Part shown: positions 35,009 to 46,452 of the stretch, in pieces | How positions within the stretch are numbered: the first letter of the stretch is position 1 | Layout: each line of letters begins with the position of its first letter | Source: Euonymus europaeus | Lineage: Eukaryota > Streptophyta > Magnoliopsida > Celastrales > Celastraceae | Assembly (NCBI GenBank): GCA_963580455.1 | Contig: OY756972.1 | Span: 7,331,001-7,395,000 of the forward strand | Reading direction: 5' to 3' | Length of the DNA: 64,000 nucleotides | Position numbers and translations under genes: made by a program | Notes under the pieces: model-generated | Told to the model about the DNA's origin: nothing | Seen by the model: only the letters and a program-made list of their open reading frames with translations | Databases searched by the model: none

Positions 35009-37258
35009 TCACAGATTATTTAGGACAGGACAATTTCTTTTGTCATGAAATTGCCCTGTTAATCTGCAACCATTACAACGTCTACTATTCTTAATGCCAA
35101 TTTCTTTACCTCCCTTGAGACTCTTTCCCCAACCTTTTACTCTAACTTTTTCAGGCTCATTATAAATTCTCTTTGAAAGAGCCACACTGGGTGTCGAAGA
35201 TTGTCCGCCATCATTTAGTGTCATTGAGTTGAGTGTACATTGAAGAGTCTCAAATGTTTCAGATCTGACCTGAAAAGCTTCTTCACTAAACAAAACAACG
35301 TCAATGATATTAGAAGCTTGCCTACGCAATGAACTATGCCTCAAAACAATGTTTGCATCACAATTATTGTCCATCTCAACCGCTCCTACATTATTGAATG
35401 TCTTCGCAGCTTTGGTCCATCTACTCAATAGATAAAATTGAGGCAGAGGTTGATGTAATTGTATCTTGCTGAAACTAGCAAAAATGTGTCGACAAAGAAT
35501 ACCACAACTCTCAAATTTTTTGTAGCTACAAGTCATAGCTTTGCAGTTCTATCTTCAATGACTTTTCTTGCACTTGAAGATGGATGATGATTCACATCCA
35601 CACGCACAACCCTATAGAAGCATAAAGATCCCAACTCTTCCTCAACTTTCGCCATATAAGCCATACCCTGAAACAACTCATCTTACACTTGGTAAATCAT
35701 TGTTTGAGTGTACAATTCACCCATCGAATTCTCTATTGGCCACATAGTTTTCGTAACCGGTTGCTCATTGATATCTTTGTGATCTAGGGATAACTCTTGG
35801 TGCCTTTGGTGCTTTAGTGCTCTAGTAAATTTGACGACAAGATCCATCAATGTATTCCTTTTTGAAACATATCTCTTATAAAAGGCATGACAACTTTCAG
35901 ATCTTTGATTGCTTGACATACCTGCAGAAAATGTATGATTAACATACACAGGAATCCATTTATGACGGATGTCGTATAGTGATTTTAGCCAATCGTTTGA
36001 GGACAATCCACTACGCTCAATAACCTCTGTCCAAGCAGAATCAAACTCTTCTAGTGTCTCAGAGTTCCAAATGTAGTTATGAAACTGTTGGTAGTGATCT
36101 CTCCACTTAACTGCATTTATCTTATCTGAAAATTTGCTCAATAAATGCCACATACAAAACCTATGCAAAGTGCCAAGCATAACTTCTGCAAGCGCTTTAG
36201 ACATTGCAGGATCTTGATTTGTTATAATCATTTGTGGTGCACCATATTGCATAGCTATCAATTTTTTTTGGAAAAGCCATACAAAAGACTGATAATTTAT
36301 CAATTAAGAATGCACATGCAAAAAGGGTTGTTTGTCTATGATGATTTACTCCAACAAAGGGAGCAAATATCATACCATAACGATTTGTATTATAAGTAGT
36401 ATCAAACATCACTACATCCCCGAAAGCCTGGTATGCCTTTTTGCATTCTATATCTGCCCAAAAATAATGATTGATCCTGTTCTCTAAGTCCATGGTAATA
36501 TCAAAATAAAAATCTGTATTTTTTTCCTTTTCAGATTGAAAATACTCAAACAACATTTGAGCATCATGCCCAACATACAATTTGACCTCATCACGTCATG
36601 CATTGTAAAAATCCTTGTCAATGCATCCAATATTTTCTACGCCTCCTGACTCTAACTCCAAAATACTTATTTGTTGGTGAATTGAGACATTTGCTGCAAA
36701 AAATTGATGTGTTAATGCCCTCTTTGCACTATACATTGAACGATGAGACCTAAGCATGTGAACTTTCTTTGGTGTTGTTAGGACATGATTGTGCACATCA
36801 GAAAATTGGCTTACCACAAAACTTTGTCCTAAAGACGACTTAACAATAGCCATCTTAGCCTTACACCCTTCCTTAGTAACCCCACGTCTCCTCAACACAT
36901 CACATGATTTTCCCTCTACTCGACTCCCTTCTTTATGACAAACATATTCCTTTCTAATAACTTCACCCAACTTATTTTTATTAGTGCTCCACATTTGAAC
37001 ACTAAATCCAGCCTCTCTCGCATATTCATTATAAAAAATTTGGGCTTCAACTAAAGATTCAAACTCTTGCCCAATTTTCGGAATTTTATCACATCTAACT
37101 AAAGGAATAAATGTCAAATTGTTGGATGATATAGAACTAATATTCATAGATGAGACTCCAACATCTCCTACATTTATCCCACTCGTAATTGAGAAGCTTA
37201 TCAGAGAATGTGGCCTCTTTGTCGAATTATCTCCTGGCTGATCTTCTTCAACCTCCAA
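35009..37258 (-). pseudogene. FAR1/FRS-like MULE transposase, decayed
   Basis: Domains in order on the minus strand: a FAR1 DNA-binding domain (FYNEYAREAGFSVQMWSTNK, then YVCHKEG and RRGVTKEGCKAKM; 37100-36750); the MULE core with first Asp in VVMFDTTYNTNRYG (about 36390), second Asp in MIITNQDPAMSKAL (about 36210) and a Glu in SNQRSESCHAFYKRYV (about 35890); and a SWIM finger CSYKKFESCGILCRHIF (35530-35480). A C-terminal knuckle with CNGCRLTGQFHDKRNC precedes the stop near 35030. Breaks are an in-frame TGA at 36594-36596 (a CGA-to-TGA change would explain it), a frameshift near 36290 and another near 35690-35540. No ATG opens the frame at its 5' end, so a 5' intron or an altered start is likely. 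Host FRS genes share this layout, but the flanking terminal repeats mark this as a transposase. Confidence 0.88.
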
Positions 37259-37581
37259 GCAGGTTGCTTAAATTGTTGGCATCCAAACCTATAAAAACCA
37301 AAAATCACACTCTCTTAGAATACCATTAAAACCTTAGTAAAGCCAAGTAGAATACAATATTTTTCAACATAAATTTACCTGAGAAAGAACCCAATGCGTA
37401 CAAATTCAAATGCTTAATAGAAGGAACCCAACAACTGGAAATTCAAAGCTTCAAAGAAGGAACCCAAAAACTAAAAATTGAAAGCTTTATCGAAGAAACC
37501 CAATAATTGGAGATTTAACAGAACCAGAGCCAGAGGACTTCAATCTTTAACTAAAGACACATCAATCTAAGGAGAAGTTGT

Positions 37582-37783
37582 GGAGGCGGAGGGGCTGTTG
37601 GTGGTTCGTCTAGGGCAAAGGAGAGGAAGAAAGAAGCATGGGAGAAGAGGGGGAGAAGAGAGAGAGAGAATAAGAGATTTTATTTATTTTGGATTTAACT
37701 TCATCCATCCGATTGATCCAGTGGCTGAGATTTGAAGCCCGTAAAAATTAGTCCATACATAGATCCGCATAAGAGTTGCACGC
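37582..37783 (-). repeat. Right terminal inverted repeat of nested MULE
   Basis: Complement of the left repeat; the outer end reads GAGTTGCACGC on the plus strand. Differences from the left copy are mostly transitions and small CT-repeat length changes. Confidence 0.9.
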
Positions 37784-37793
37784 AAGTTTTAAT
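37784..37793. repeat. Target-site duplication, right copy
   Basis: AAGTTTTAAT, identical to 33052-33061. Confidence 0.9.
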
Positions 37794-37974
37794 TACCCTA
37801 AACACTTAAAAAATGTTCACTTTATTCCCTAAAACATTAAAATGCAAAATTGGAGGCCTAAACAGACGAATTAGGCTAAAAAAGGTGGGGCAAGGCGTCC
37901 CCTCCTAGTCATGTAGACAACCTCAAAATGAGTCAGTTAGCCACGTTTCGCGTCGACCCGAGAAAATTCACGAA

Positions 37975-38872
37975 GGATCTAGTTTTGCAAATAGGTCCAA
38001 AACTCATGTCAACCAGCTCCAAAACATATCATATCATGTCCTACATCAACAATTAAACCTACTTGAACATAAAATTTCATATACTCGAACATAAATATTC
38101 ATATACTGAAACAAAAAATTGTATTTACTCAAACATATATGTTTATTTGCTAGAACACAATTTATTCTAATAGAATAAAATTTGTTTTACTTGAACACAT
38201 AGTTCTAGTTACTAGAACAACAATTTATTCTACTCGAACGCATAGTTTTAATTACTTGAACACACAATTTATTCTATTCGAACACATAGTTTTAGTTACT
38301 TGAACACACACTTTATTCTACTTGAACATATAGTTTTAGTTACTCAAACACACAATTTAATCTACCCAAACAATAATTTACAGATGCTCGACCTAAGATA
38401 TATATATACTCAAATGCACGAAACCATAACCTTGAAGTGTATTTGAACTACTCAGATACTTTTTCAATAGCCAAAGAAAACAGATGAAACAAAAATCAGT
38501 GCAAACACTACACACAAAAACTTAGACACCAATGCAAACAATGCATCATCGTTTGCATACCAAATAAGAGAAATAAGAGCGCAAAACATGCCACTAAAGT
38601 GCAATCAAAAGAAGAACTATGTACCTGAAGAAGTTTGAGAGTAAAAAAAGTATTGTCGAATAGGAAAGAGTGAAAACATAACTCCTAGAGAAGAAGAATA
38701 GTGTCGCGCTTTTGAGAAAAAACATAGAGAGAAGTTGGAGTATCTATGGATTTATTATTATTGAGGTTAGTTTTGTCTAAACACAAGAAAAAATTGTTTG
38801 ATTTCAAGTGTTTGATAAAGACAACTATTTTTACATAACGACTTTCAAATGTACTGTTTTTCCAAAATACCC
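37975..38872 (-). repeat. Right inverted arm of the large MULE-like element
   Basis: Complement of 31874-32405 with an extra internal stretch at about 38080-38480, made of TACTTGAACA/TACTCGAACA words. The tandem portion (38182-38362) has a 43-44-bp unit in four copies, each holding two such words. Confidence 0.75.
38182..38362. repeat. Tandem array, 43-44-bp unit, four copies
   Basis: Unit: TACT(C/T)GAACACATAGTTTT plus AGTTACTTGAACACACAATTTATTC. Each unit contains the TACTYGAACA word twice. It explains why the right arm is longer than the left. Confidence 0.85.
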
Positions 38873-39929
38873 AATAAATAACGACTCAAAGATTATCCAT
38901 ATTTGATTTTTGTTATCAAAATATCACACGTTTCAACTTACAAACTGAATTTTTATTTTTGATTTTTGTTTCAATTTAATCATTCAGACACATTTTTGCC
39001 TAAAAGGGTAGTCGATTTACACACATGGCTCATTGACCATGCTGAAGTAGAAAATAATTTGTCATGTACAAATAATTTATTTTTCTTTCAAAAAATTATA
39101 GGTGAACAAATAATATGGATACATCAATAATTGCCCTTTTTACATAAAAAAATGAAATGAAATTAAAATAATGAAATGAAATTAAAATGAAAAATAGATG
39201 AAAAAATTTTGCGTTAGTTTTTTTACTTTCATCAAACCTAGATTCGTCTCTTTCTAAAAAGTCAAAAGTCATGCTAACATTTCTTGCTCAAGATTCGTCT
39301 AGAGAAGAAAAAGAGGCACGAACCTAAATGCGTCAAGAAGAAGGAAGACACACAAACCTAAAAACGTTAAGGAGAAAAAGATGAAGATGCATGAACCCAG
39401 ATGCACGAATTTGGCCCTAATTTTTCTTCTTTAGATGCACAAATTTGACTATATTCTTCTTTCATGGGGAGTTGCTACAAGGAGGGAGGAACGAGTAGCC
39501 TCTCCATCTTGCCTTGGACCACACCCTAGGTGATCGTCGGTAACTCCGTCATGAGTTTTGAATTTGAGAACATGGGTTTTGTAGGATTTCAACTTGAGTG
39601 AGGTTTTGAGATGAATATTGGGGTAAAGTGTCACTAATTTGAAGTCATGGAGAGAATATGGTGAGCTACTGCAGGGAGGAAAAATTTTAAGAAGAAAAAT
39701 ATAGGTTTAGGAAAGGGTTTGACAATGAAGAGAAAGATTCTGGGAAGAGGGAGTCACATCAGTTATGTCATGTAAGACCACCCACATTAGCTACTGGATG
39801 TGGTTGTTTGATGCTAATTTAGAGTAAGCCCGTTGTCTTTTATTGAAATTAAGACCAACAAGAAGTAAACGAAAATAGTTTATTTACATGGTTTATTTCT
39901 CCTGGTGTTGGCGGCAACAATAATTTTAA
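38873..39929. other. No gene recognised
   Basis: AT-rich sequence with a short ATGAAATGAAATTAAAAT duplication near 39158 and loose AAGAAGAAA and GATGCA(C/T)GAA repeats at 39290-39430. Open frames are short and resemble nothing. Confidence 0.35.
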
Positions 39930-41590
39930 GTGAACTTACTTTATTTGCAATAAGCTTGGACACCACAACTACTCTACCTGGGCCTGTCATAAAGAATAAT
40001 GCGCAAACCAATGTTGTTGAGAATGTTAATAAGGAGGCTATAGAGCTTACTTCAATTGTGTAAACATGGTGGACAACCTAAAATAGTGGTGGGTTGATAC
40101 AGGCGCCAAATGTCATGTTTATTTTGACGAGATGAATTTACGGACAATTGGAATGGAGAGCAATAGTTCATGTGAAATTTTTTGGTTTATAGAAATTATA
40201 GACCACAAGAGAAGGTGGTGTTAAAGATGACATATGGGAAAGAATTATTATTGAACAATTGGTTCACACTTTAGAAATTCGAAAGAATTTGACATCCTAC
40301 TCGCTTTTAAGGAATATTGAATTTATGTTGGTATTTGAATCGACAAGTTTATCCTCACCGAGACCGAGATGTTTGTAATTAATAGTTATTTATGTTATTA
40401 GCTATTTTAGCTAAATATAATGATCATTGTATGCAGAGATAAGAATATTAATAAAGCAATTAATTTGAATTATTTGCTTGCGTTCTATTTTATGGCATGA
40501 CAAATTGGGCCTTGTTAATTATGAATTATGTTATATATATTCATAATTGTGGTAATTATGGGGTGAGAGGATTTTATCTATGAATTATATTATGGATAGA
40601 ATATTTCGCATAAAATTGGATAAGACACAATATAAATTATAGCATGGTAGATGGCCATACTATAAATACATGAAATGTGGGGTTGTCTAGCCAAAGTAAC
40701 CAGAGTAGTTTTCAAATTTCCAAGAGAGATTTTATGTTGGCTAAAACCTGTGCCGACAACATATGTATATATGTTGCGATAGCCAATTTTTAATTGCTAG
40801 GCATAGAGTAGTATGTATAATAGTAAGTCTTAACATATTCGAAGACATAATACCATGAGACAATTGCTCTCTAAAGGGGCATGAGACAATTGCTTTCTAA
40901 AAGGGTTCTCTATTTACTATGTAAAATCAAAGGATAAGTTGTAGATCCGCTTATAAAAAGGCCAAAAAGAGAGCGAATTATTGAATCATCGAAGGGAGTG
41001 AGGCTAAAGCCTATATCTTAAGAGCTACCATGATGACAACCCTACCTAGTTGACTGGATATCCCAAGATCTAGGTTCAAAGGGACAACTGAATTGTGTCT
41101 TGACTCAAGGTAGCACTTAGGAGTTGAAATACTCTTACCAATTCTTATGATGAGATAGTGTTGTCAGCCAAGAGAACCAGGTTAATTAAGCTTTTAATGA
41201 TTCTTATAGCTTCAGAAATTCAAGTAGGATATTGTAGGATTCTCTTTATGTGATCACCTATGTGAGTGTGAAATGAGGCCATTTCTATGAGAATTGAAAA
41301 GGATAAATTCTCTAGAGCGCTCACTAAAACCAAGAAGTGTTTTGGGGCCAAAATGAATACAGCCGTGAAAAGCAAGTATTTTTCGAAAAGGAACTATGCG
41401 ATTCCTATTGTTTGGATTGGAAGGTTGACCACTTCAAGACATCATGTTCACTAGATAGCCAAGTAAATGTGATAGATGTCGCTAGGAAAGATTTAAAGCC
41501 AAAAACTACCTAATTCCAATGCAATGACTATTCACCATTACTCGCCCTCTTTCTGTGTCATTTTTGCAGTTCTATTCCATTTCTATTAAT
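39930..41590 (+). pseudogene. Internally deleted copia element, protease and RNase H ends
   Basis: At 39930-40380 the plus strand shows the gag-pol border of a copia element: the protease motif WWVDTGAKCHVYF (DTGA intact) and LEIRKNLTSYSLLRN. At about 40930-41020 it shows the end of RNase H (DKLVDPLIKRPKRERIIESS), with the downstream tail up to a purine tract at 41590-41599. Integrase and reverse transcriptase are absent; the 550 bp between are AT-rich and unplaced. Numerous stops are present. Confidence 0.7.
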
Positions 41591-41599
41591 TTGGGGGAT

Positions 41600-42115
41600 T
41601 GTTGGAAATTTTTGAATAGAAATTAGATGAAAATAAAATGTATTTTTATGTAGATTCTCTACATTCTCCAAGAATTCTCTACATTCTCTATATAAAGAGA
41701 GCCAAGTCTATAATGTAGAGAATTCTTGGAGACTTTTTCTCTTTTCCTTCATTATCCTTCCATCTCATCTTGTGTTCACTCTTGAGAGAGCGTACTAAAA
41801 TACTTGGTTCGCTATTACACTATTGGTTTGTGCTTTCAATGGCGTGTGATCTAGTAGACCTGGGAGATGATATTGCATGAAAACTGCAAACACCATGAGA
41901 GACAAGCAATAAATCACTTTAAGATTAGAGGACCAACCTTGCCTCGATATTTCCTCGGTTTCATTTGTTAGGTTTTCCATTTCTCTATATTCAATTTAAA
42001 TTGGTTGTAATTTGTTTGATTTAATTTATGTCAATTCGTAATATATATTTTTTGAGCATACTTAAGAGGAATTATTGCATGGTCTAGGTGCATTTCCACC
42101 TGGTATATTACAACA
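41600..42115 (+). mobile_element. 3' LTR of the deleted copia element
   Basis: Begins TGTTGGAAATTT directly after a TTTGGGGGAT purine tract and ends TATTACAACA, giving TGTTG/CAACA ends over 516 bp. It contains a TATA-like CTATATAAAG at 41687-41696. No 5' copy was found in the window. Confidence 0.7.
41666..41731. repeat. Perfect 20-bp inverted repeat enclosing the LTR TATA box
   Basis: CTCCAAGAATTCTCTACATT (41666-41685) and its exact complement (41712-41731) flank a 26-base loop that contains the CTATATAAAG box. A partial third copy of the ATTCTCTACATTCTC word precedes it at about 41654. Confidence 0.9.
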
Positions 42116-43099
42116 TTGGATGTGACTCATGTGATATACACTCGGAGCAACTAATAATTTCTTTTATACTTGATGGTATTGTGTTTCTAAGTGTTGTGAT
42201 TTAGATTATCCCAAAGCTGGTTCCAACACTAGAGACTTGAAAACACTTTTTTCTTGATTTTGTTGGGTGATTATTTGCACTAATTTCTCTTGATAAATTC
42301 TCTAAAATAAAAACAAAATATCACGGTTCCATTTTACAGATCATCTACCTAACCAACACTTTATTACCTATCACATTATCTATTTGATTAAAATAATAAT
42401 TCTTTTTTATTTACTTTATTATTTTATTAATTATTCATTTATCCCTCCATCCCCAATCTCTATCCTCTCTTGTTGACATAACTCTGAAGCTAGCGACAGA
42501 GATAAATCATAGGTTCTTCATTGCAAGCACTCAAAATCAAATCAATTAAACAACGCAAGAACTCCCAAACAAAATAATAAACATATTGAAGATTGAAGCT
42601 AGCTCTGAGTGGATGAAAGAAAAGGAACAACCAAGGCGTTGCCCAATAGTATATAGATGTGGAAGCTACCTTTGGCTCCCTTTCTTCATTCATGGGCAAG
42701 TAGAGTATCCCGGGACTAATAAGGAAAAAATACAAAGTTAGTATAACTCACTAAGTCACTCAATAAAATATTTGCATTCAATAAATTCAGATAGACCTAA
42801 AATTAAATTTTAAAGATAGTTTTACCTTGAGTGGTGCTAAATAGTTCAAGTATTTATAACCCAATATTATTCAAAATCTACATGACATACTTTGTAAGCA
42901 TATGATATGACAAAATCAAAATTTTAAAAAATAAAAACATCTCATTAAAAAATACCCACTGCACAGTTTTTTTTCTTAAACGAAATTTCAAAACACTTTA
43001 TCTCTCAAAATACATATTAGATTTCAAAAACATTACATATATAGAATCAGCAAGAAAAAATCTTTCCAACAATATCCATTGTTGATATGTTTTGATGGA
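42116..43099. other. No gene recognised
   Basis: AT-rich, with no long frame or repeat I can name. TTGGA at 42116-42120 would be the copia target-site copy. Confidence 0.35.
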
Positions 43100-44300
43100 G
43101 TGGGGGTCCATTCTAAGGCTCCTTAGAAGCTTTATTAACTATCGGTACTTTTTTGTTTTTCTGATTGACTGAAGCCTCCTCAGCATATTTTGTAATAAGC
43201 CTCTTCAGTCTTTATTTCATTTTCAATTAGCTTTTTTAGCTTTTCTTATAATCTTCTTTGGCCTATGAATTTTTAGCCTCTTTAGCTATTACGCAATAAG
43301 CCTCTTCGGTTCTTATATAGATAGCCTTTTTGGCCTTTCTTTACAGTTAGTCTCATTGGCTTCTTTATGTGGACTAGTCTCTTAAATTGAGTAATTTTTT
43401 ATTGACTAACCTCTTTGATTAGTTCAATGCCTCATCGACATTTCTTTTTTCCTAATCTCTTTGATTAGTTTGTATGTCTTATCGACATTTCTTTTTTGGC
43501 TAATCCCTTTGATTAGTTTGTAAGACTTATTGACATTTTCATGTGGGATATGACCTCTTCTTTCGTTTATACCTCTTTGATAACTTTACATGAAGGAGAA
43601 CCTCAACATTGTTGTAACTCTTGGGTACATTATATTCATTCGGGGCAAGACCTTACCTTGAGGTGATATCTTTCACGATAAATCTATGTTGGGTAAGACT
43701 CCAACTTAGGACAACGCCTCTTTAAAAACTCTTCTATATAGAGCGGGTGTGGTCAATATTTTACATAGAGCATGAGTGTCTAAGAGTAGAAATGTCATGG
43801 AGCAATATTTGTCGATCATAGAGTGGGATGTGGTGGAGGGGGAACATGTTCTGCCAACCATGGAGTAGTGTTGCATGTTCCTTGCGGTATTATAACACTC
43901 TTTCCCACGCTTAGTCTTCCTAGCCTTTATTGAGTTTCATGACATCTCTATTTCACAAATCAATGTTAGAGTATAGGAACGCTTATGCCTACTTCTTGGG
44001 GGTTCTTGGGGGTCATGCCTTTATCAATATATTCATGTGAGATTATACCTTATCCCTGGGGTGGTCCCTTCGTGGGTGTGTCCATGCGAGGCTAAACCTC
44101 GGCTTGGGATGATGCATTCTATTCGTCAATCCTCATGCAATAGGTCCTTGGCCTTGGGGTGAAGCATTGTTCTGTTTCTCCTCAGTTCATCAACAATCAT
44201 ATTTGAATAATTAAAATAAACAAATCATTTTATTGAGACGAGAAAATCATTGAGCCACCATGTGACAAACTTATTAGAAAGAAAAAATAAAGATTAAAAA
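43100..44300. repeat. Minisatellite-rich untranslated region of a Tat/Retand-like element
   Basis: Short loose repeats of GCCTCTT(T/C)(A/G)G type occupy 43165-43370. A 45-49-bp unit in about three copies (TAATCTCTTTGATTAGTTTG then CTTATCGACATTTC) covers 43395-43545. Looser phrases of the type GGGTAAGACTCC / GGCTAAACCTCGG / CTTGGGGTGA recur to 44170. The region follows the gag at 44309-45600 on the same minus strand, so it is best read as its 3' untranslated part, without pol. Confidence 0.65.
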
Positions 44301-44308
44301 TTATCTCT

Positions 44309-45600
44309 TCAATTGATTAGTCTTGATGGAGGTTCATCTTTCTTTGGAGTTTTATCCAGCTTCTTGCTTTTGATGTAACCATCCAAATAGCCTAGCTTGA
44401 TTAGGTGCTCTAGGTGCCACTTTAATTCATTGCATTCTTCCTCATGATGTCCTTTATCATTGTGGTAGGCACACGATGGAGTCTGGTCTTTCTTGCCTGG
44501 ATCATTCCCTATTTTTGCAGGCCACTTGAAGTAGTGATCATCCTTGATTTCTTGAAAGATATTGGTGATTAGTTCGCTGAAGCTCGTATAAATGGCTCCA
44601 TAAATGGACTTTGATCCCATAGACGACTCTTTATCAATAGCTAATTCATCAGCGCTACCTTTTGATCCTCTTCCATTTTGATATACTTCGTAATCCTTTC
44701 TTATAGATCATTCATCCTCATCGGTGGCTTGAGAGTTAAGTTTTCCCTTAGCCTACTATCTTTTGGGAGTACAAGAATGAAGGTTGCAACAACTTTCTGT
44801 TCCTCATATTTTTCTATACCTGCATAGACAATTAAATAACGAGAAGTGAAATCTTTTAGTGACTCACATTCTTTTGATTCAATGGAGAACAACTTATCTA
44901 GAGTTACTGGTTCTCTGCCATTGGCAATGAATCTTAACACAAATGCTTATGCTAGCCCCTCTAGAAAGAGATGGAGTTCTTTGATAACATATAAAACTAT
45001 TTCATCTTTGTCCTACCAAGACTTTAAGGAAACAACTTTCACATTAAAGAGTCTTGACCTACTCAAAGGGTCATTTTGTGTTCATAAGCCCCACATGAGC
45101 TATGGGGTCAGTCTTTCTATCATAAAGTTCAAAAGTAGGAGGACTGAAGTTTTCTAAGGGATCTTTCCTCCTAAGAATTTCATGAAAGGGGTGGTATTCA
45201 TTTTGTTTAGTGTTTGCTCTACCTTCTTTTGGGCACTCTATATGGCCTCTCTAATAATTCTACCATTATCCCTTCGCGGTCGCCTCTTACGACTATCAAA
45301 GTGGGACCTGTGCCTGGTACATATAGGGGTAGTTAAGTGCCTCTTCTCCTTGGGCAATGATCTGCGATATCATCTCCTAGAGGACAAAAAGGGTCTTTGC
45401 TTTCTTCTAGGTCCTAAGAGTTGGACTCTTTCGTTGTTGATGAGTCCTACCCATGCTTTTGGTCTCTTCCTCTTGGGGTTGATCCTCTTTTTGCCTGATA
45501 AGACGTTCAACAATACTAGCCAAACACTTCCCTTTGGTTTTAGGGTGTGCAACTACTCCATAGGAAAAGTCAATATTATTCCACTTCTAGTGGTTCTATT
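44309..45600 (-). pseudogene. Tat/Retand-like gag, decayed
   Basis: The best pieces are 44940-44701 (NGREPVTLDKLFSIESKECE, SLKDFTSRYL, TLKPPMRMNDL) and 44620-44309 (HYFKWPAKIGNDPGKK and the zinc knuckle CAYHNDKGHHEEEC). The knuckle follows the C-x2-H-x3-GH-x4-C spacing of Tat/Retand gags. Upstream, to about 45600, an arginine-rich N-terminal region is recognisable but broken. No protease or reverse transcriptase follows; the minisatellite region does, suggesting a non-autonomous or deleted copy. Plus-strand frames over the same bases are shadows. Confidence 0.75.
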
Positions 45601-46452
45601 TGTAGTGAAATGAAATAACATATCACTCATTTCTAATCCCTGTATCATGCAACAGTTCCTTGATTTGAAATTTGAACCAGGCATGAGGTAGTCTTGGATT
45701 GTGCCAATTTGAAGTGATACGCTATTGTGAAGATAAGTGACTACCACGTCTTCTTTATCTCAGTCGCAAGCTTTTGGGAAAATCTTTTGCCTGTGACTGC
45801 ATCTAGAAGTTGGAGTATGCCCTACCCTAGGCATCCACCTATTGACCTCTAAGCTACGTGGCTTGCTGACTTGATGAAATACTTTTATCGTCAAAAGTTT
45901 ACCTAACCATACACTATGAATGATTGAATTAGTGATGTGGATGAGTATATGACTTGACTTTTTGTAAAAAATGTGGCACCTAGTATTGATTTTTATGTAT
46001 TTTTGTTAGAGATTGGATAAGGGAATGAAATAGTAGATGCTTTGTTAATAGAGAAAGAGAAAAATTTATAGGGATTTGTGTTATGATGAGTAGAGTATAT
46101 TGAGAGACATGTGTTGGTGATGTGGATGAGTATGTGGCTTGATGTTTTGTGTAATAGAGGTGGGACGCAATTGAGAGAATGAAAATTTTGGAGTATGTGG
46201 CCCATTGAAGTTACTATGAATTAAAAATTGTTTAAATATTTAAAATTAGTATGATACTATTAATGTATTTGATACAACAAATATGTGACCCAGTGCTAGA
46301 ATTAGAGGGCTAAAACTTAATGGTTCATATCTTCAATTCTTGAAAACATCGCCCACATAGTATGTGAGAGTAAAGTTTGTTAACATCATGCATGTCCCTA
46401 ATCCTATCCACTAAGTGAGACATGTTGTATTTTTAATATATGTAAAGCACTA
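45601..46452. other. Leader or LTR of the Retand-like element, unresolved
   Basis: No code is recognised. A phrase GTGATGTGGATGAGTAT(A/G)TG plus (A/G)CTTGA(C/T)(T/G)TTTTGT is repeated at about 45933 and 46118. Confidence 0.35.

Larger units (their letters stand above)
33062..37783 (-). mobile_element. Nested 4.7-kb MULE with FAR1-type transposase and captured tubulin
   Basis: The element is bounded by inverted repeats starting GCGTGCA(G/A)CTCTTATGCGG, about 186 and 202 bp long and visibly close to 90% alike. A perfect 10-bp duplication AAGTTTTAAT flanks it, within the usual MULE range of 8-11 bp. It carries a minus-strand FAR1-type transposase (35009-37258) and, on the other strand near its left end, a fragment of an alpha-tubulin gene (33722-33960). 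It sits inside the larger inverted-arm element and is therefore the younger insertion. The transposase has a premature stop and frameshifts, so it is not autonomous now. Confidence 0.9.
31874..38872. mobile_element. Large MULE-like element with long inverted arms, hosting another MULE
   Basis: Sequence from 31874 (GGGTAATTTGGAAAA) inward matches the complement of sequence from 38872 inward (GGGTATTTTGGAAAA). The match continues through many blocks: AAACAGTACATTT/AATAGTACATTT, the 'TTGATTGCACTT' block, GATGTAGGACATGATAT, and 'CATGAGTTTTGGA(C/T)CTA'. The left arm is about 530 bp and the right about 900 bp, the difference being expansion of a motif array. Flanking 9-mers (ATAATATAA left, AATAAATAA right) agree at only six of nine sites, so no target duplication is claimed. 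Removing the nested element at 33062-37783 leaves roughly 2.3 kb. No transposase of its own was found, so it looks non-autonomous. Confidence 0.7.

Noticed and set aside
35009..37258. Interpretation as a host FAR1-related gene
   Set aside because: Flanking terminal inverted repeats, a 10-bp duplication, a stop and frameshifts mark it as a decayed MULE transposase.
45182..45613. 143-codon plus-strand frame
   Set aside because: It is antisense to the N-terminal part of the Retand-like gag and is hydrophobic through codon complement only.
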